Assembly: GCF_029633865.1 (NCBI RefSeq) | Contig: NC_079224.1 | Coordinates: 23,028,177-23,092,176 of the forward strand | Length of the DNA stretch: 64,000 bases | Reading direction: 5' to 3' | Source: Lampris incognitus | Taxonomy: Eukaryota > Chordata > Actinopteri > Lampriformes > Lampridae | Shown: one piece after another, positions 44,269 through 63,720 of the stretch | How positions within the stretch are numbered: the first letter of the stretch is position 1 | Layout of the letters: each line of letters opens with the position of its first letter | Made by a program: the position numbers and the translations under genes | The notes under the pieces: generated by a model | Told to the model about the DNA's origin: nothing | Databases searched by the model: none | Seen by the model: the letters and a program-made list of their open reading frames with translations, nothing else

Positions 44269-44579
44269 GTAGTGTATCAAAGTCTATTCAACTAATGATT
44301 TCTTTCTAATATGTTCATTTAGACTACTATCATCCTTTTTCTTCACCTATAGACCTACATTTACTTCCCTTTTACAATCCCTTGGTATGTTGTTATGGCT
44401 CATACAGAGGAAGGGTCTGTGACCTGCTTTGTACTGTAACCAACCAGAGTGAGTGGTGTACAAGATGTTTTAGATATGAACTACAGAAACTCTGATTCCC
44501 TGTCTCTACTATGACATGAAGCAGCTTGTGTAGTTTGAAAGAGACATACTAACCATTCCTGTGGGTTGTATAGTTGTAT

Positions 44580-44690
44580 ATTGTAGCGAATTCGGGGGGC
44601 AGTCCGGGAACTGCCACAGCCGGTACGCAAACCCGCACGTACAATATGTTTGTCACTTCTGTTGTGTGTATGTGTGTGTGTGTGTGTGGG
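44580..44690 (-). repeat. Repeat fragment plus (GT)n
   Basis: Reverse-strand relative of the repeat end at 25690-25733 (shared gaattcgctacaata and cggactgc), followed by a GT microsatellite at 44666-44688. Confidence 0.5.
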
Positions 44691-45065
44691 GGGTCCTTTT
44701 TCTTTGCTTCAATCAGTACCATCCACCAACCCCTGTGGATATTTACTAGTCATATTATGCTTCAAGAAAGCCAAAATATTACACATAGCACCTTTGCACC
44801 ATTCTTCCTGAATGAAGAAAGGGGAATGAATTCGTATGCTATCAATCCACCCTGATGAAACCATTTCTGACACAGAAACAAAACCTCACAGATATAGGCC
44901 AAGTAAAAATCTTAGTATTTTATAAACCACCTTAAACCTGAATGGATATGAATTATCCCTGCCACGCGGTAGCCTTGGAGGGGATATTGCGTTTGGTTGC
45001 ATTTGTGTGTGTTTGTGTTTGCGTGCGCATGTTTGTATGTGTGTGTCTGTCCGTCTGTCTGTCCG

Positions 45066-46110
45066 TGGCTAATCTCACATACTACTGGGCCTATCAGCCT
45101 GCATTTTTTTTTTTGCAGTTATGACTGTATGATCAAGAACTTCTCGCGGTTGCAGTGATTCAAAACCTTTAAAAAAGTTTGTTCTAGCTACCGCCACTCC
45201 CTCTCTTCATTCACTCTCTACCTCGCTTGACCAACGCTGCTCTCTGTCACTGCCTGATATAAGTCTAACGTGTGCATGCGCAGCTCACATCTACAGTTGA
45301 TTTAGATCAGGCAGCAATCGATAGTATTTTGCGAGTCAGCAAATCATTCACTGCTGACCTCAGCATAGGAGAACTGGAGGAACACTGGATGAACCAAAAA
45401 TAATAACCTCTGTCTTTATCTTTATAATATAATAAAGCTGGGTAAACCATTTAATGCTCGTGCATGTGCGACTCACATCTACAGTTGATTCAGATTGGTC
45501 AGCAATATGATCAAAAGATATTAAGAATTTTGATAAGCCAAAAAAATACAAAATTTATAAAGGAGTAACTTCCTTTAGGTTGCAGTCAAAACAGGAAGTG
45601 TTGCATATTTTTGTCGTTGCCCGATCTGAGTCAACAGTAGATGTGAATCGAGCAAGTGTAAACGGTTTACCCAGCTTTATTATATTGTGAAAATAAAGAC
45701 AGGGTAAGGGTTAGACCAAAATGGTCATATAGCAAAACTTTACTTTTTGGAAAATGCAAGTTCATATTAGACTTGGTCACATTCATGCGATGGTCTGCCT
45801 AGGAGGCTGTGCATCCACAAACTGACAGGCAAAACGTTTTTATTTGGTAGATTTTTAGCTTGAGCACTGCATATTTGAAACTTTTTTTCCCATGTTTCCC
45901 ATTCAATCAACATGGGCACTGCACATAAGTCTTATAATGGCAGGAAAAACGCTGTTTTTTCTTTCCGTGTGCGTATATGTATCTCTCCGCTGCTAATCTT
46001 GCATACTACTGGGCCTATCAATGTTTGTGCACAGTTATGGCTGTATGATCAAGGACGGTTTGTGGTTGCAGTGATTCAAAACCTTAGAAAAACCTGTTTT
46101 ATACCGTAAA
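45066..46110. repeat. Cluster of direct and inverted repeat units
   Basis: A unit with tactgggcctatca ... ttatgactgtatgatcaaga ... gttgcagtgattcaaaacct occurs at 45080-45173 and again at 46006-46090 in the same orientation. Between them a segment of about 95 bp (45408-45505, ctttat ... aataaagctgggtaaacc ... cacatctacagttga) is repeated inverted at about 45612-45708. A third partial copy of cacatctacagttgattta lies at 45286-45305. No coding potential is seen. Confidence 0.7.
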
Positions 46111-46915
46111 TGAGTGCTAACTCCTCAGCTGGTTTTTCACCCAAATCCAAGCACCAGACAAGGGGAGATAAGCCTGGCGGGGATCTGCACTCTACAGAGT
46201 CCACTCATGTAGTTTTTTAGTGTTTTTTTTTTTCTCTGACTTTAAACTTCTGTGGCACATGTTGCACTGACCACTTATTTCCCGTCAGTTGCTAGCATGA
46301 TGCGTTACTCAATGGCAAGTTTTTATCAAATCCTTGGCCTTGTTCTGTTGGTACAGCTTCACCGTGAGGAGTTCCAACTACCAGGATCTCACTTTTAAGC
46401 ATGTCAGCACTCGGCGAAGTGCTTTTGCTAGGTCCCAGACTTGTTTCAATTCGTCAACCTGTGAGGATCATGAGGGAGATGTGTCAGCTCCTCAGTGGGT
46501 TTGCATGAAGGAAGCAGGATGGAAGTTCTGTCCCTCATCCAAGCCCCTTGTTTCTTTCTACAGACATGCCAAAACAGTGCAAGTTCTGCTTGAATAAATA
46601 CACTGTACACATTATGCCAAGGATGTAATTGCTTAGGTTTAAATCCCATTCTCTCAAGAATTTTCAGGTACAGAAAACCAAGCCTCTCCCAAAAAGGAGG
46701 CTTGTAATTATTTCCATTTGTAGGTTAATGAATGGAAACTGTAGCCCTGCCAAGGGCCAGGAGAGTTAGAGAAAGGGAGTTAAACTTCATTATTGCTGCA
46801 TCATCCCTTGTGCTTGTCTGCTTTGCTTGTTGTTAAACTGCAAGACTTAGGTCAAGCTAGGTGATAGTTTTTCCTTTCTCTTTCCCATTTAGTACTGAGC
46901 TATGTAGCTGGCTAA

Positions 46916-47211
46916 GGCTGGGCAATAATTCAATATCAATATTCAGATATGATACACAGTTTTGTTGTCTAAATTAATGGTAACAAGAATCTATTAACAA
47001 AAATGTCTCACTAAGTGAAATTGAAATGTTTGACGAAGTATTATTTGAAAAGTAGTTATGGCATAATATACTTTGCATTACCAAACAGTTCAATTCCATG
47101 GACCTCAGCTGGATTACTAAATATTTTTTTTGCATATGTAAGAAGATATTATTTAGATATTGTTTAAAATTTCCTATGAGTATCGTGATATTATTTTCCG
47201 TATTGCCCAAC
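46916..47211. mobile_element. Harbinger-like MITE, second copy
   Basis: Left end ggctgggcaata, right end tattgcccaac, flanked by TAA and TTA. Related in its ends to the element at 6360-6714; AT-rich and non-coding. The mismatch between the two flanking triplets suggests an older copy. Confidence 0.6.
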
Positions 47212-47599
47212 TTAGAAATCTCGGCGTTATTCGCTAAGGCTATGCACTTCCGTAGGGGTGGGGATCTCTAGGCACCTCGCCATTCGATTTGGTTTCAATT
47301 CAGAGGGCTATGATGCGATTATAAAACGACTGTTGATGCGTCAACATTTTTTATTTCTACACTAATTGTTTAATTCACCATAATCGGTTGACGTTCTGTT
47401 AGCAAGGCGCGGGCCCTTTAAGAAAGTGTTTCCGGGTTGACAGGATGGAGCTACGACTATGATCGTTTGAGCAGCGCCATGTTGCTCGTGATTTTGTACG
47501 GAAGAATAAATGGCACACGCGTTCATGTAGTCAGTGAGAGAAATTGTCCGTCTCCACTTTCCTGCAATTTCCACATTGATGACCCCGGCGTTTGTCTGC

Positions 47600-48540
47600 T
47601 GGACGTTTCCAGAGACAAATCTTTATGAACATGATGACTAGTGCAGTTGCTCTCCAGCTGTCGGGAGTCGTCCGCCTCGGCTTGGTTCGCCCAGACTGAA
47701 GCGCAGTTCGCATTGCGGGAAATCACCGCGGACGCCACAAAATACTATCACGTGGTGTCGGCTCTCGGCAGTTCAACAGCAGCCAGAGTGGTGAGCCTCC
47801 TTAAAAATCCTCCGCAGCAGGATAAATACGAGACACTCAAGGCTCACCTGTTGAAAACTTTTGAACTTTCTGACGCCGAGCGGGCCAGCTGGCTCTTCTC
47901 TCTACAAGGTCTCGGTGACAGTAAGCCGTCCGAATTTATGGACAGGATGCTGGATCTCCTGGGAGAGCACAAGCCCGACTTCCTCTTCATCCAACTGTTT
48001 CTGCGACAGCTGCCTTCTCAGGTACGGGCTGCTTTAGCCAACACCGCCATCACTGACTGTCGTGCTCTGGCCAAGGAGGCTGATAAACTTTTCCTGACTT
48101 GTCAACAGCACTGCGCGGCCGTGTTTTTCCCCCCTGCCCAGACATTTTCACCACTGCCTGGAGACACAACAGTCGCCGCCACAGCAGCAGCTCCTCGATG
48201 GTGGAAGAACCACGGCCTGTGTGGCTCTACTTACCATGCAAAGTTTGGACCCAAGGCCAAGCGGTGCCGATCTCCATGCAGTTTCAGTGCGGTGGGAAAC
48301 GCCGGGGCTGGTGCTCAGTAGTGGCCATGTGCGTCGGCCGAACTGGCAGGCTGCTCTTCAACCAAGATACCATTTCTGGAAGGCGGTTCCTGTGCGACAC
48401 AGGCGCGCAGAGGAGTGTCCTGCAGATATGCCCCCCCCCCCCCGTGGAAGCCACTAACGGAAGCCCCATCCACACCTTGTCGAAAAATGCTGCCGTATTG
48501 CGAAGGGATAGCAGGCCTCGGCACCACGTGCAGAACCGCT
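47600..48540 (+). pseudogene. Gypsy-type LTR retrotransposon gag/protease fragment
   Basis: The frame to 48321 (ATG at 47641, earlier residues off-frame) encodes a capsid-like segment: SAWFAQTEAQFALREITADATKYYHVVSAL, LKAHLLKTFELSDAERA, LGDSKPSEFMDRMLDLL, FLFIQLFLRQLPSQVRAAL. This is the pattern of gag proteins of fish gypsy/Mag-type elements. In a shifted frame comes CLYHAKFGPKAKRC-type text, and then at 48380-48420 the retropepsin motif RFLCDTGAQRSVL. A C run at 48430-48442 and frameshifts break it, and the protease ends early. No reverse transcriptase, integrase or LTR is visible nearby, so only the 5' coding part survives. Confidence 0.75.
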
Positions 48541-49055
48541 AAGTAACACTTCTCGATGATCCATGGGCGGTTTGTTCATAAGGGCGATCGGGCGACGCAC
48601 CCCCAAAAGGGAAAAAGCAGGGAATTTTTTCTTTCATATTCTACCACAGTGTTACAGTAGTTGTGACTGTTCTAGACAGTTTGACCTGCCTCTGTATGTC
48701 ATTGTCCAATCAGCGTAAGGTCGTGTTCCATGGAGTACCGCCCATTTTGCTCTTATAGACTCACCCGTAAAATCAATTTTTTTCAAATCGCAGGCTCTAC
48801 AATGCAATCCCTATGGGTTCCGGGGGGGGGTGCACTATCGTGCTTTCGTCATACGTAACCTTGCCTCCAAACTCACGCGAGACACCACCGCTTACTTTAA
48901 CTGAGCGCTACCTTCCGTTACCGACAAGAAGTAGTAAAAAAAAGGTCGAAGGCGACGGCATACGATCACATCACCATATATATTTAGTGAAATGTATTTA
49001 TCACACCCGTTGATTTATTAAATATTGTTTAATTTTGAAGTAATAGTGAAAAGCT
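48541..49055. other. Probable degraded non-autonomous DNA element
   Basis: Begins with ttcataagggcgatcgggcg and contains a G run at 48822-48829; this resembles fish MITE ends, but no clean pair of ends was found. Non-coding. Confidence 0.35.
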
Positions 49056-49208
49056 ATTGACCCTTTGCACGTGACGTCACGTCCCACTCAAGGGCAATAT
49101 GAACGCCATGACGGACGGCAGGAAGTGATAGACCGGGAAATTCAAAAGCGAACAACAAAAACAAACTATTGCGACGGATGAGTAGCTATTATAGTTTAAA
49201 TTTAAGTG

Positions 49209-49571
49209 ATGGCTACCAATAGTCAGAGTAATGTTGTGGAGTTGTCCTGTGAAGTGAGTCACCTTGTAGGACGGCACAAAGAGCGATATGTGGAGAAGCT
49301 AGCGATAGCACGGTTAGCTACCGACCCGTATCTTCTTCCTATGGATGTGTTCACGGATCTAGCAAAATCGTCCAGTCTGCCCGAGTTCAATCCACACGAT
49401 CTGTACCACTGTGTTACCAACGGAGTGTCTCCATACACAGGTGCTGACCTAAAAGCATACAAAAGTCTGGATGCTTACCAGTTCTTTGTAGCTGGTTGGG
49501 TTACAGAATCGCGGTGCTACGCTCACAGCAGGGGGATGTACCTCATAATGGCAAAGGTAAGACATAGCTAG
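49209..49571 (+). pseudogene. 5' gene fragment, SWIM/YqaJ-associated protein-like, left arm
   Basis: 120 codons from ATG 49209: MATNSQSNVVELSCEVSHLVGRHKERY, then FTDLAKSSSLPEFNPHDLYHC, then LKAYKSLDAYQFFVAGWVTESRC, and YLIMAKVRHS before a stop. The block KAYKSLDAY-F-GWV ... AKVRHS resembles the N-terminal part of large fish proteins that carry a SWIM zinc finger and a YqaJ-type nuclease domain, as I recall them. The stop follows either a true intron donor (atggcaaag then gtaagac) or a truncation. The rest of the gene is not in the window. Function in this copy is doubtful. Confidence 0.55.
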
Positions 49572-50536
49572 CCAGCTGTGTATGTTTTTAACCTGTTTCC
49601 CCTAGGATGCCATCAAAACTCAAATCGACTGTAACCAAAAGCAGCTCATACTTTCCTTGCCATTTCATAGTAGATTACACAGTCTTGCCATCTAGCTAGC
49701 ATTTGGTTCATTCCATAGAAAGCGTTAAGTTTGAGTCCACAATATTCAAAGGGGACAAGGAGGCATAATAAAACTGTCAGTAATGTTTTCAGTGTCTGAA
49801 GCCGCTGATTCAAGTGTACTGGTTAGCATGAAGCAAAATACAATTAAATAATAAATATACAATTTGTATATTTTTAGCTGTATATTTTTATCACTAAAGT
49901 ATAATTAAAAATATTTTATATATTTTAACCAAAAATTATGCATTATTAATTTAATTAACTCATTTCGTATGAAGAGGGAAGTATTTTTGCTCACAAGAAC
50001 AATAAAAGTCTGAGATTTATGTGATATTTTTTAAGTGTTACCTTACATGAATGTGAGAAATGGTCAGAGTGGACATGAGAAAATGATTGTAATTTAACAA
50101 AAACAGCTAAAAATATACAAATTGTATATTTATTATTTAATTGTATTTTGCTTCATGCTAACCAGTACACTTGAATCAGCGGCTTCAGACACTGAAAACA
50201 TTACTGACAGTTTTATTATGCCTCCTTGTCCCCTTTGAATATTGTGGACTCAAACTTGACGCTTTCTATGGAATGACCCAAATGCTAGCTAGATGGCAAG
50301 ACTGTGTAATCTACTATGAAATGGCAAGGAAAGTATGAGCTGCTTTTGGTTACAGTCGATTTGAGTTTTGATGGCATCCTAGGGGAATCAGGTTAAAAAC
50401 ATACACAGCTGGCTAGCTATGTCTTACCTTTGCCATTATGAGGTATATCCCCCTGCTGTGAGTGTAGCACCGTGATTCTGTAACCCAACCAGCTACAAAG
50501 AACTGGTACGCATCCAGACTTTTGTATGCTTTTAGG

Positions 50537-50773
50537 TTAGCACCTGTGTATGGGGACACTGTTGGTAACATAGTGGTACAGATCGTGTGGATTGAACTCT
50601 GGCAGACTGGACGATTTTGCTAGATCCGTGAACACATCCGTGGGAAGAAGGTACGGGTCGGTAGCTAACCCTGCTATTGCTAGCTTCTCCACATATCGCT
50701 CTTTGTGCCGTCCTACAAGGTGACTCACTTCACAGGACAACTCCACAACATTACTCTGACTATTGGTAGCCAT
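50537..50773 (-). pseudogene. 5' gene fragment, right arm copy (diverged)
   Basis: Same start as the left arm copy (MATNSQSNVVELSCEVSHLVGRHKERYVEKLAIA) on the minus strand, with substitutions such as G for R after KLAIA. It goes out of frame after LYHYVTNSV, so it reads only 78 codons. The DNA similarity continues past the frameshift to the KVRHS region at about 50425. Confidence 0.65.
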
Positions 50774-51037
50774 CACTTAAATTTAAACTATAATGGCTAC
50801 TCATCTGTCACAATATTTTGTTTGTTTTTGTTGTTCGCTTTTGAATTTCCCGGTCTATCACTTCCTGCCGTCCGTCATGGCGCAGTCTCCCTCGTCACGT
50901 GATAATTGTGACGTGTCTGCAAAGGGTAAATTGCGATGCACACCAACTGAATTTGTTTATGCTGCAAGCCACTTCTCACATCCCAGCAGTGAGAGTTTTC
51001 TTCTCCGATCTGGGCGGTATTGCCAGTTTTTTCACCC

Positions 51038-51195
51038 AGTCTATACAAGTGGCCAGAAGATGGGTGTTCATTTTTACAAATCTATACAAGTGGCCAGAGG
51101 ATGGGTGTTCCTTTTTACAAATCTTTACAGTTGGCTAGAGGATGGGTGTTCATTTTTACAGATCTATACAAATTGCTGTGTTTCCCTTTTTACAA
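51038..51195 (+). repeat. Tandem repeat, ~41-bp period, 3-4 copies
   Basis: Units begin ctatacaagtggccagaaga and end with gtgttcatttttacaaat; at least three units are close copies and the fourth is partial. It lies just outside the fold-back element. Confidence 0.85.
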
Positions 51196-51199
51196 CTTA

Positions 51200-52360
51200 C
51201 ATACTTCACTTTCTTCACTAGTCTTCATCAAAAGCTGTTGGTGTGAATTAGGCTGTGGTGCATGTCTTTTCCATTTCAACCATGAGGTCTTTTGAAAAAA
51301 GCCGTGAATGTGTAACTGTCAGAATTGCTTATACCTGGTTTGACCTAGTAGCACCTCATCATTCTGGTTTGGTCTTTGTGAAATGTGTAAAGCCAAGATG
51401 CACTAACAACACTAGGTCAAGCCTCACTTTTTCGCTCTTTTGGGATTTCTTTATTCTGCTTTTGTTACAGTAAATAGCCCTCTGGTGGTATCCTTGATAA
51501 ATAACATAAATTGTAAGATGTGAAGATCCACGTCACTTTTCTATTTTGTATTCTATCCTATTGCTATTGCCATTCTATTAATATTTATAGTTCATTGTTG
51601 AATGTGTGCACTTTCATTTGCACTCAAAGATAATTAAGCTACACAAAATCTTTAAAATGTTCAGGCAATCTGTTCAAATAGCCAGACTTTGTATTTACTG
51701 TTTGTTTCTGTAAATACAGATTATTGTTTGTGCAATGTTGAGGAATTTGAATATACTACCCCTTTATTACTTGCATTTGTATAAACTATTGTGTACTTGC
51801 AGTTTATATATGTTGTTTATCATGTTTACAATCATACCATACCCTTGTCACTTTTCATAGGTGAGAGTTATATGAATGCAATTTACTAGCACTAGATACT
51901 AAATATTTTCTATCTGATAACTTAGTTATTGTGCCAGTTCTTTTTTGTAATCTATTTGTAATGGGGAAAAAAACAATACTTTCAAGAACTGTAAATAAAT
52001 ACTTCTGTTTTTGACTTATATGTAGTCCCCTTCTTTATTAATGGTAAAGCAGATAAGCTTTCCATGTTCAAAGGTATTTGAATATTAACTGACTGATGAC
52101 AATTTATCTGTTGATGACCATAGTGAATTGATCATATTCATTGTAGAGCCAAGATTTTTTTTATTTATGATGACTCCTGGATGTAACTTTCCACAAATAG
52201 GCCTAGCATATATAGTATTTAGCTTATCTAGCAAAAGGGATAATCTTTGTTTGTTGCCATCTAGTGGTTACAGGTGGTATTGCTGTGTGAGTTGACCAGA
52301 AAAAACAAATGGTGACAATTGTCTAGCTACCTATTAATTTTACCCATTGAACAAGTCACC
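51200..52360. other. AT-rich, no gene recognised
   Basis: No coding or repeat signature apart from a polyadenylation-like aataaatacttctg at 51994-52007. Confidence 0.35.
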
Positions 52361-52369
52361 TTAGTCATC

Positions 52370-52420
52370 ATCGCAAAAATTGCCCCCCCCCCCGAGAAAT
52401 TTGTCAGGAGCCACCACTGC
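52370..52420 (-). repeat. hAT-like terminal segment
   Basis: On the reverse strand, 52420 down reads cagtggtggctcctgacaaa followed by a G run and gcaatttttgcg, a hAT-type MITE end. The opposite end was not found. Confidence 0.45.
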
Positions 52421-52804
52421 TTGATAGGTAGCACATGTCGACGGAACACTGGCAGGACTATCTGGATCCCATGACCGATGGACGGAGGTGGTGTCTCGGA
52501 GGATGCCATTCCTCTGCAAAACAACCAGCAAAAACGACGTGACAGTCACAATCTGCCAACAAACAGAAGAAACACTTAACTGTTCATGCAGAAAAGACAG
52601 GTGGAAAAAAGGGGGAAAGAAATCACCAAAGTTAGAAACAGTACAGTCCGAACTCCGTGCCAAACAGTCACTCACCACTGTGACTACCCATTCTGTCAGT
52701 GGTAGATGTGAGTTGCGTGAGCATAAATGGTTTGCAACATGTAACTTACAGCATGCAGTGCAGAGAGAGAGTGAGTTGCATCTAATTGGAAAAGCCGAGG
52801 AGTC

Positions 52805-53871
52805 ATGTCAAGTTCATGGGATGCTCTCGTAGGGGCGGAAATGGCATCGCAGATGAAGAGCGAAATTGGAAATGAGAATGACATGAGAGGGTTTGAAAAT
52901 AAGAAAAGGAGGAATACATCAAATTGCTCAAGCGATTCTAGTCAGTTATTGGGAACAGAGGAGACTCATCTCGTTGGGATGATAGCGGTGACAAGAGAAT
53001 ACGGGATTTTCAACGACCCACACAAGGTCAGAAAGTTTGTAGGGAGAAAACTTGGAGATGTACGATCGATCAGGATAACTCGAAGTGGGATGGTTATCAT
53101 TGATTGTATCGCAAAGCGTCAGAGAGATGGAGCCCTTACGATCAAGATATTTAGAAGTCTGTGTGACTTGTTTCCCGCTTGGATAAAATCAAAGAAGGGA
53201 GTGATAGGTGGTGCGCCACTTCCAGTAGAGGCTGAGTCATTTCGGGATTTTGCAGGTGTGTGTGAGGGAAGAAGAATGACTAGATTCCGAGAAGGGGAGA
53301 AAGAGGACTGTAATTCTGTGTTTGACTTTTGTAGGGGAATTGCCGGAAAGAGTACCTTGATTATGTGAGTTACAGGATGGGGCCATATGAGAGCTCTCCA
53401 CTCGGATGTTTTTGTTGTCAAGAATATGGACATGTTGCTGCGATATGTAATGGAGTCAGAAGATGTGGGAAGGACAACTGCAATGTGGAGGATTGTAAAG
53501 TGGAGAAAACGCAAGCAAAGTGCCTGCACTGTAAGGGAACTCATGATATGGGCTCAGCACAGTGTCCAAAAAGAATTAAGGAAGAGAAAGTGAATAAGAT
53601 GGGAGCAGAAAAGGGATTGTCGTATGCTGAAGCCGCTAAAAGAATGGAGAGAAACGAGAATGATGTGAGACAAGAAGCTAAGGAGGACAAGTTAGTCAGA
53701 AAGCATGCTGAGTTTTGCTTTTGTAAGGACCAGATGAGGTTTTTGGCCTTTTTGGCAATGATAATTGACTGTACTGCTGGAGTTAAAAGAAAATCGGAGA
53801 GAATTGACATTATTGTAGACGCGGTAAGAACATTTCTGGGTGTTGTGGGAGTTTCTGGAGAAGGTTTTTAG
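52805..53871 (+). pseudogene. LINE ORF1 (nucleocapsid-like) with CCHC knuckles, frameshifted
   Basis: Two frames. 52805-53368 gives an RNA-binding-like region (THLVGMIAVTREYGIFNDPHKVRKFVGRKLG ... RITRSGMVIIDC). The -1 frame, open before its ATG at 53365 as YLDYVSYRMGPYESSPLGCF, runs to 53871. It holds a CX2CX4HX4C knuckle (CFCCQEYGHVAAIC), a Cys-rich link (CGKDNCNVEDC) and a second knuckle (CLHCKGTHDMGSAQC), then a lysine-rich SYAEAAKRME stretch. The arrangement V-SY-V-PY-PLRCF-CQ-GH-A-C is typical of ORF1 in fish I/Nimb-like LINEs. The frameshift lies around 53340-53365. Confidence 0.65.
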
Positions 53872-54064
53872 CAGTTGCTGGGAGAGGCTTTTAGTCCCTC
53901 AGAAACCTGAGAAATAACTAGTTTCATTGGGAAGACATGAGGTTTTTTCTTTGTTTTTTCTTTTTTTTTGTAACTAGACATTCTGGTCCACTCTATTCCA
54001 GTTTATAATGGTAATGCACCAAGTTGTTGTTTGCCAACTGCCAATAAACCTAAAAAAGAAGAGC
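53872..54064 (+). mobile_element. LINE 3' tail directly after ORF1
   Basis: After the ORF1 stop the sequence reaches tttataatggtaatgcacca, then gtttgccaactgccaataaa and cctaaaaaagaagag. This is the 3' terminal motif of fish I-like LINEs (ggtaatgcacc ... gccaa ... gaagaag). No endonuclease or reverse transcriptase lies between, so ORF2 has been lost or never present in this copy. Confidence 0.55.
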
Positions 54065-54216
54065 GAGAGTGAGCTAGACAGCTTTTCCAAGTCACTCCTA
54101 TGAGGATATTCCCTATTTTTCCGATAAAGGAAAGTTCACCATGATCAACTTTTTTTGAGTGTTTTTTTTTTTTCGTCGCGATCCGTGATAAAATCCTATA
54201 GGTATCGTCCCATCCC

Positions 54217-54217
<1 letters not shown>

Positions 54218-54264
<47 letters not shown>
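54218..54264. repeat. (CA)n microsatellite
   Basis: About 46 bp of CA repeat shortly before the first tbl1xr1 coding exon. Confidence 0.95.
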
Positions 54265-54423
54265 CAGCAAGCCCCTCTGTTTAGGTTGGCTCTCCTGGAC
54301 AATGTGGTGTGTAATAACTGAAACATTTTGTGAAAAAGCAAAGCATTATGTTTGTAAATGTGCTGTGTCTCTCCTAGGCTCCTCTCCTGTGCTGACCCAA
54401 TGGTTTAACCACCTGGACTAAAA

Positions 54424-63185
<8,762 letters not shown>

Positions 63186-63233
63186 TGACAGGAGTTGGCT
63201 GGATCGGCTGTTTTCCCATTTTTCGACATTTCC

Positions 63234-63720
63234 TTAAAGGGATAGTTTGGTTTCTGGGGTTTTTACTGTGTGTCCTACTCTGATAGAATCAGACACACAG
63301 AGTGCAGTTTTGGAGTTACGTTGAACGGTGAGCGTAGCCTAACTTACCAGGATCATTAGCAGCTATTCTCAAAAGAAAGGAAATTCAACTTCTCCAAAGC
63401 CGATCCTTAATACTTCTTACTCGTTAGTCTAGCGTTGACCATTTTTCTGAACCAACGTTTTCACAAGTACATGCAAAGTCCTGAAAATCAGATTGTAGTT
63501 TTGAACTACTTTTCTGTAACACGCGATTCTGTCTTCTTCAGAAAAAATAATTCCAGACTAACTAGTAAATGATCGACTCTGGTAATTGCTAATGATCCAG
63601 GTAGACATCCAGCAAGATTCAGCTTACCATTCATCATACCTTCAAACTGCAAGCACAGGCATTAAAAAATGGTTTCCACAAGTTTGTCCTACTCTGTAAG
63701 TAGGACTTGTAATAAAAAAA
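63234..63720. mobile_element. Palindromic MITE downstream of exon 8
   Basis: Starts with ttaaagggatagtttggttt. The part at 63330-63430 (ccaggatcattagcag ... cttactcgttagtctag) recurs inverted at about 63545-63610 (reverse: cctggatcattagcaatt ... ttactagttagtctgg). The right end is not clearly defined. Confidence 0.5.

Larger units (their letters stand above)
49059..50932. mobile_element. Fold-back element: two ~775-bp head-to-head arms carrying a gene fragment
   Basis: The segment 49107-49882 is repeated as its reverse complement at about 50104-50882 with only scattered differences; about 220 bp of non-repeated AT-rich loop lies between. Outside this core both sides show ccctttgca (49061-49069 and, reversed, 50924-50932) and a cacgtgac-type patch separated by diverged bases, so the symmetry extends to the outer ends. 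Each arm contains the start of the same coding sequence, read away from the outer edge toward the loop. No clear target duplication was found. Confidence 0.85.

Noticed and set aside
47641-48540. A domesticated gag gene
   Set aside because: Frameshifts and an adjoining broken protease in the order of a retrotransposon indicate a decayed element rather than a host gene.
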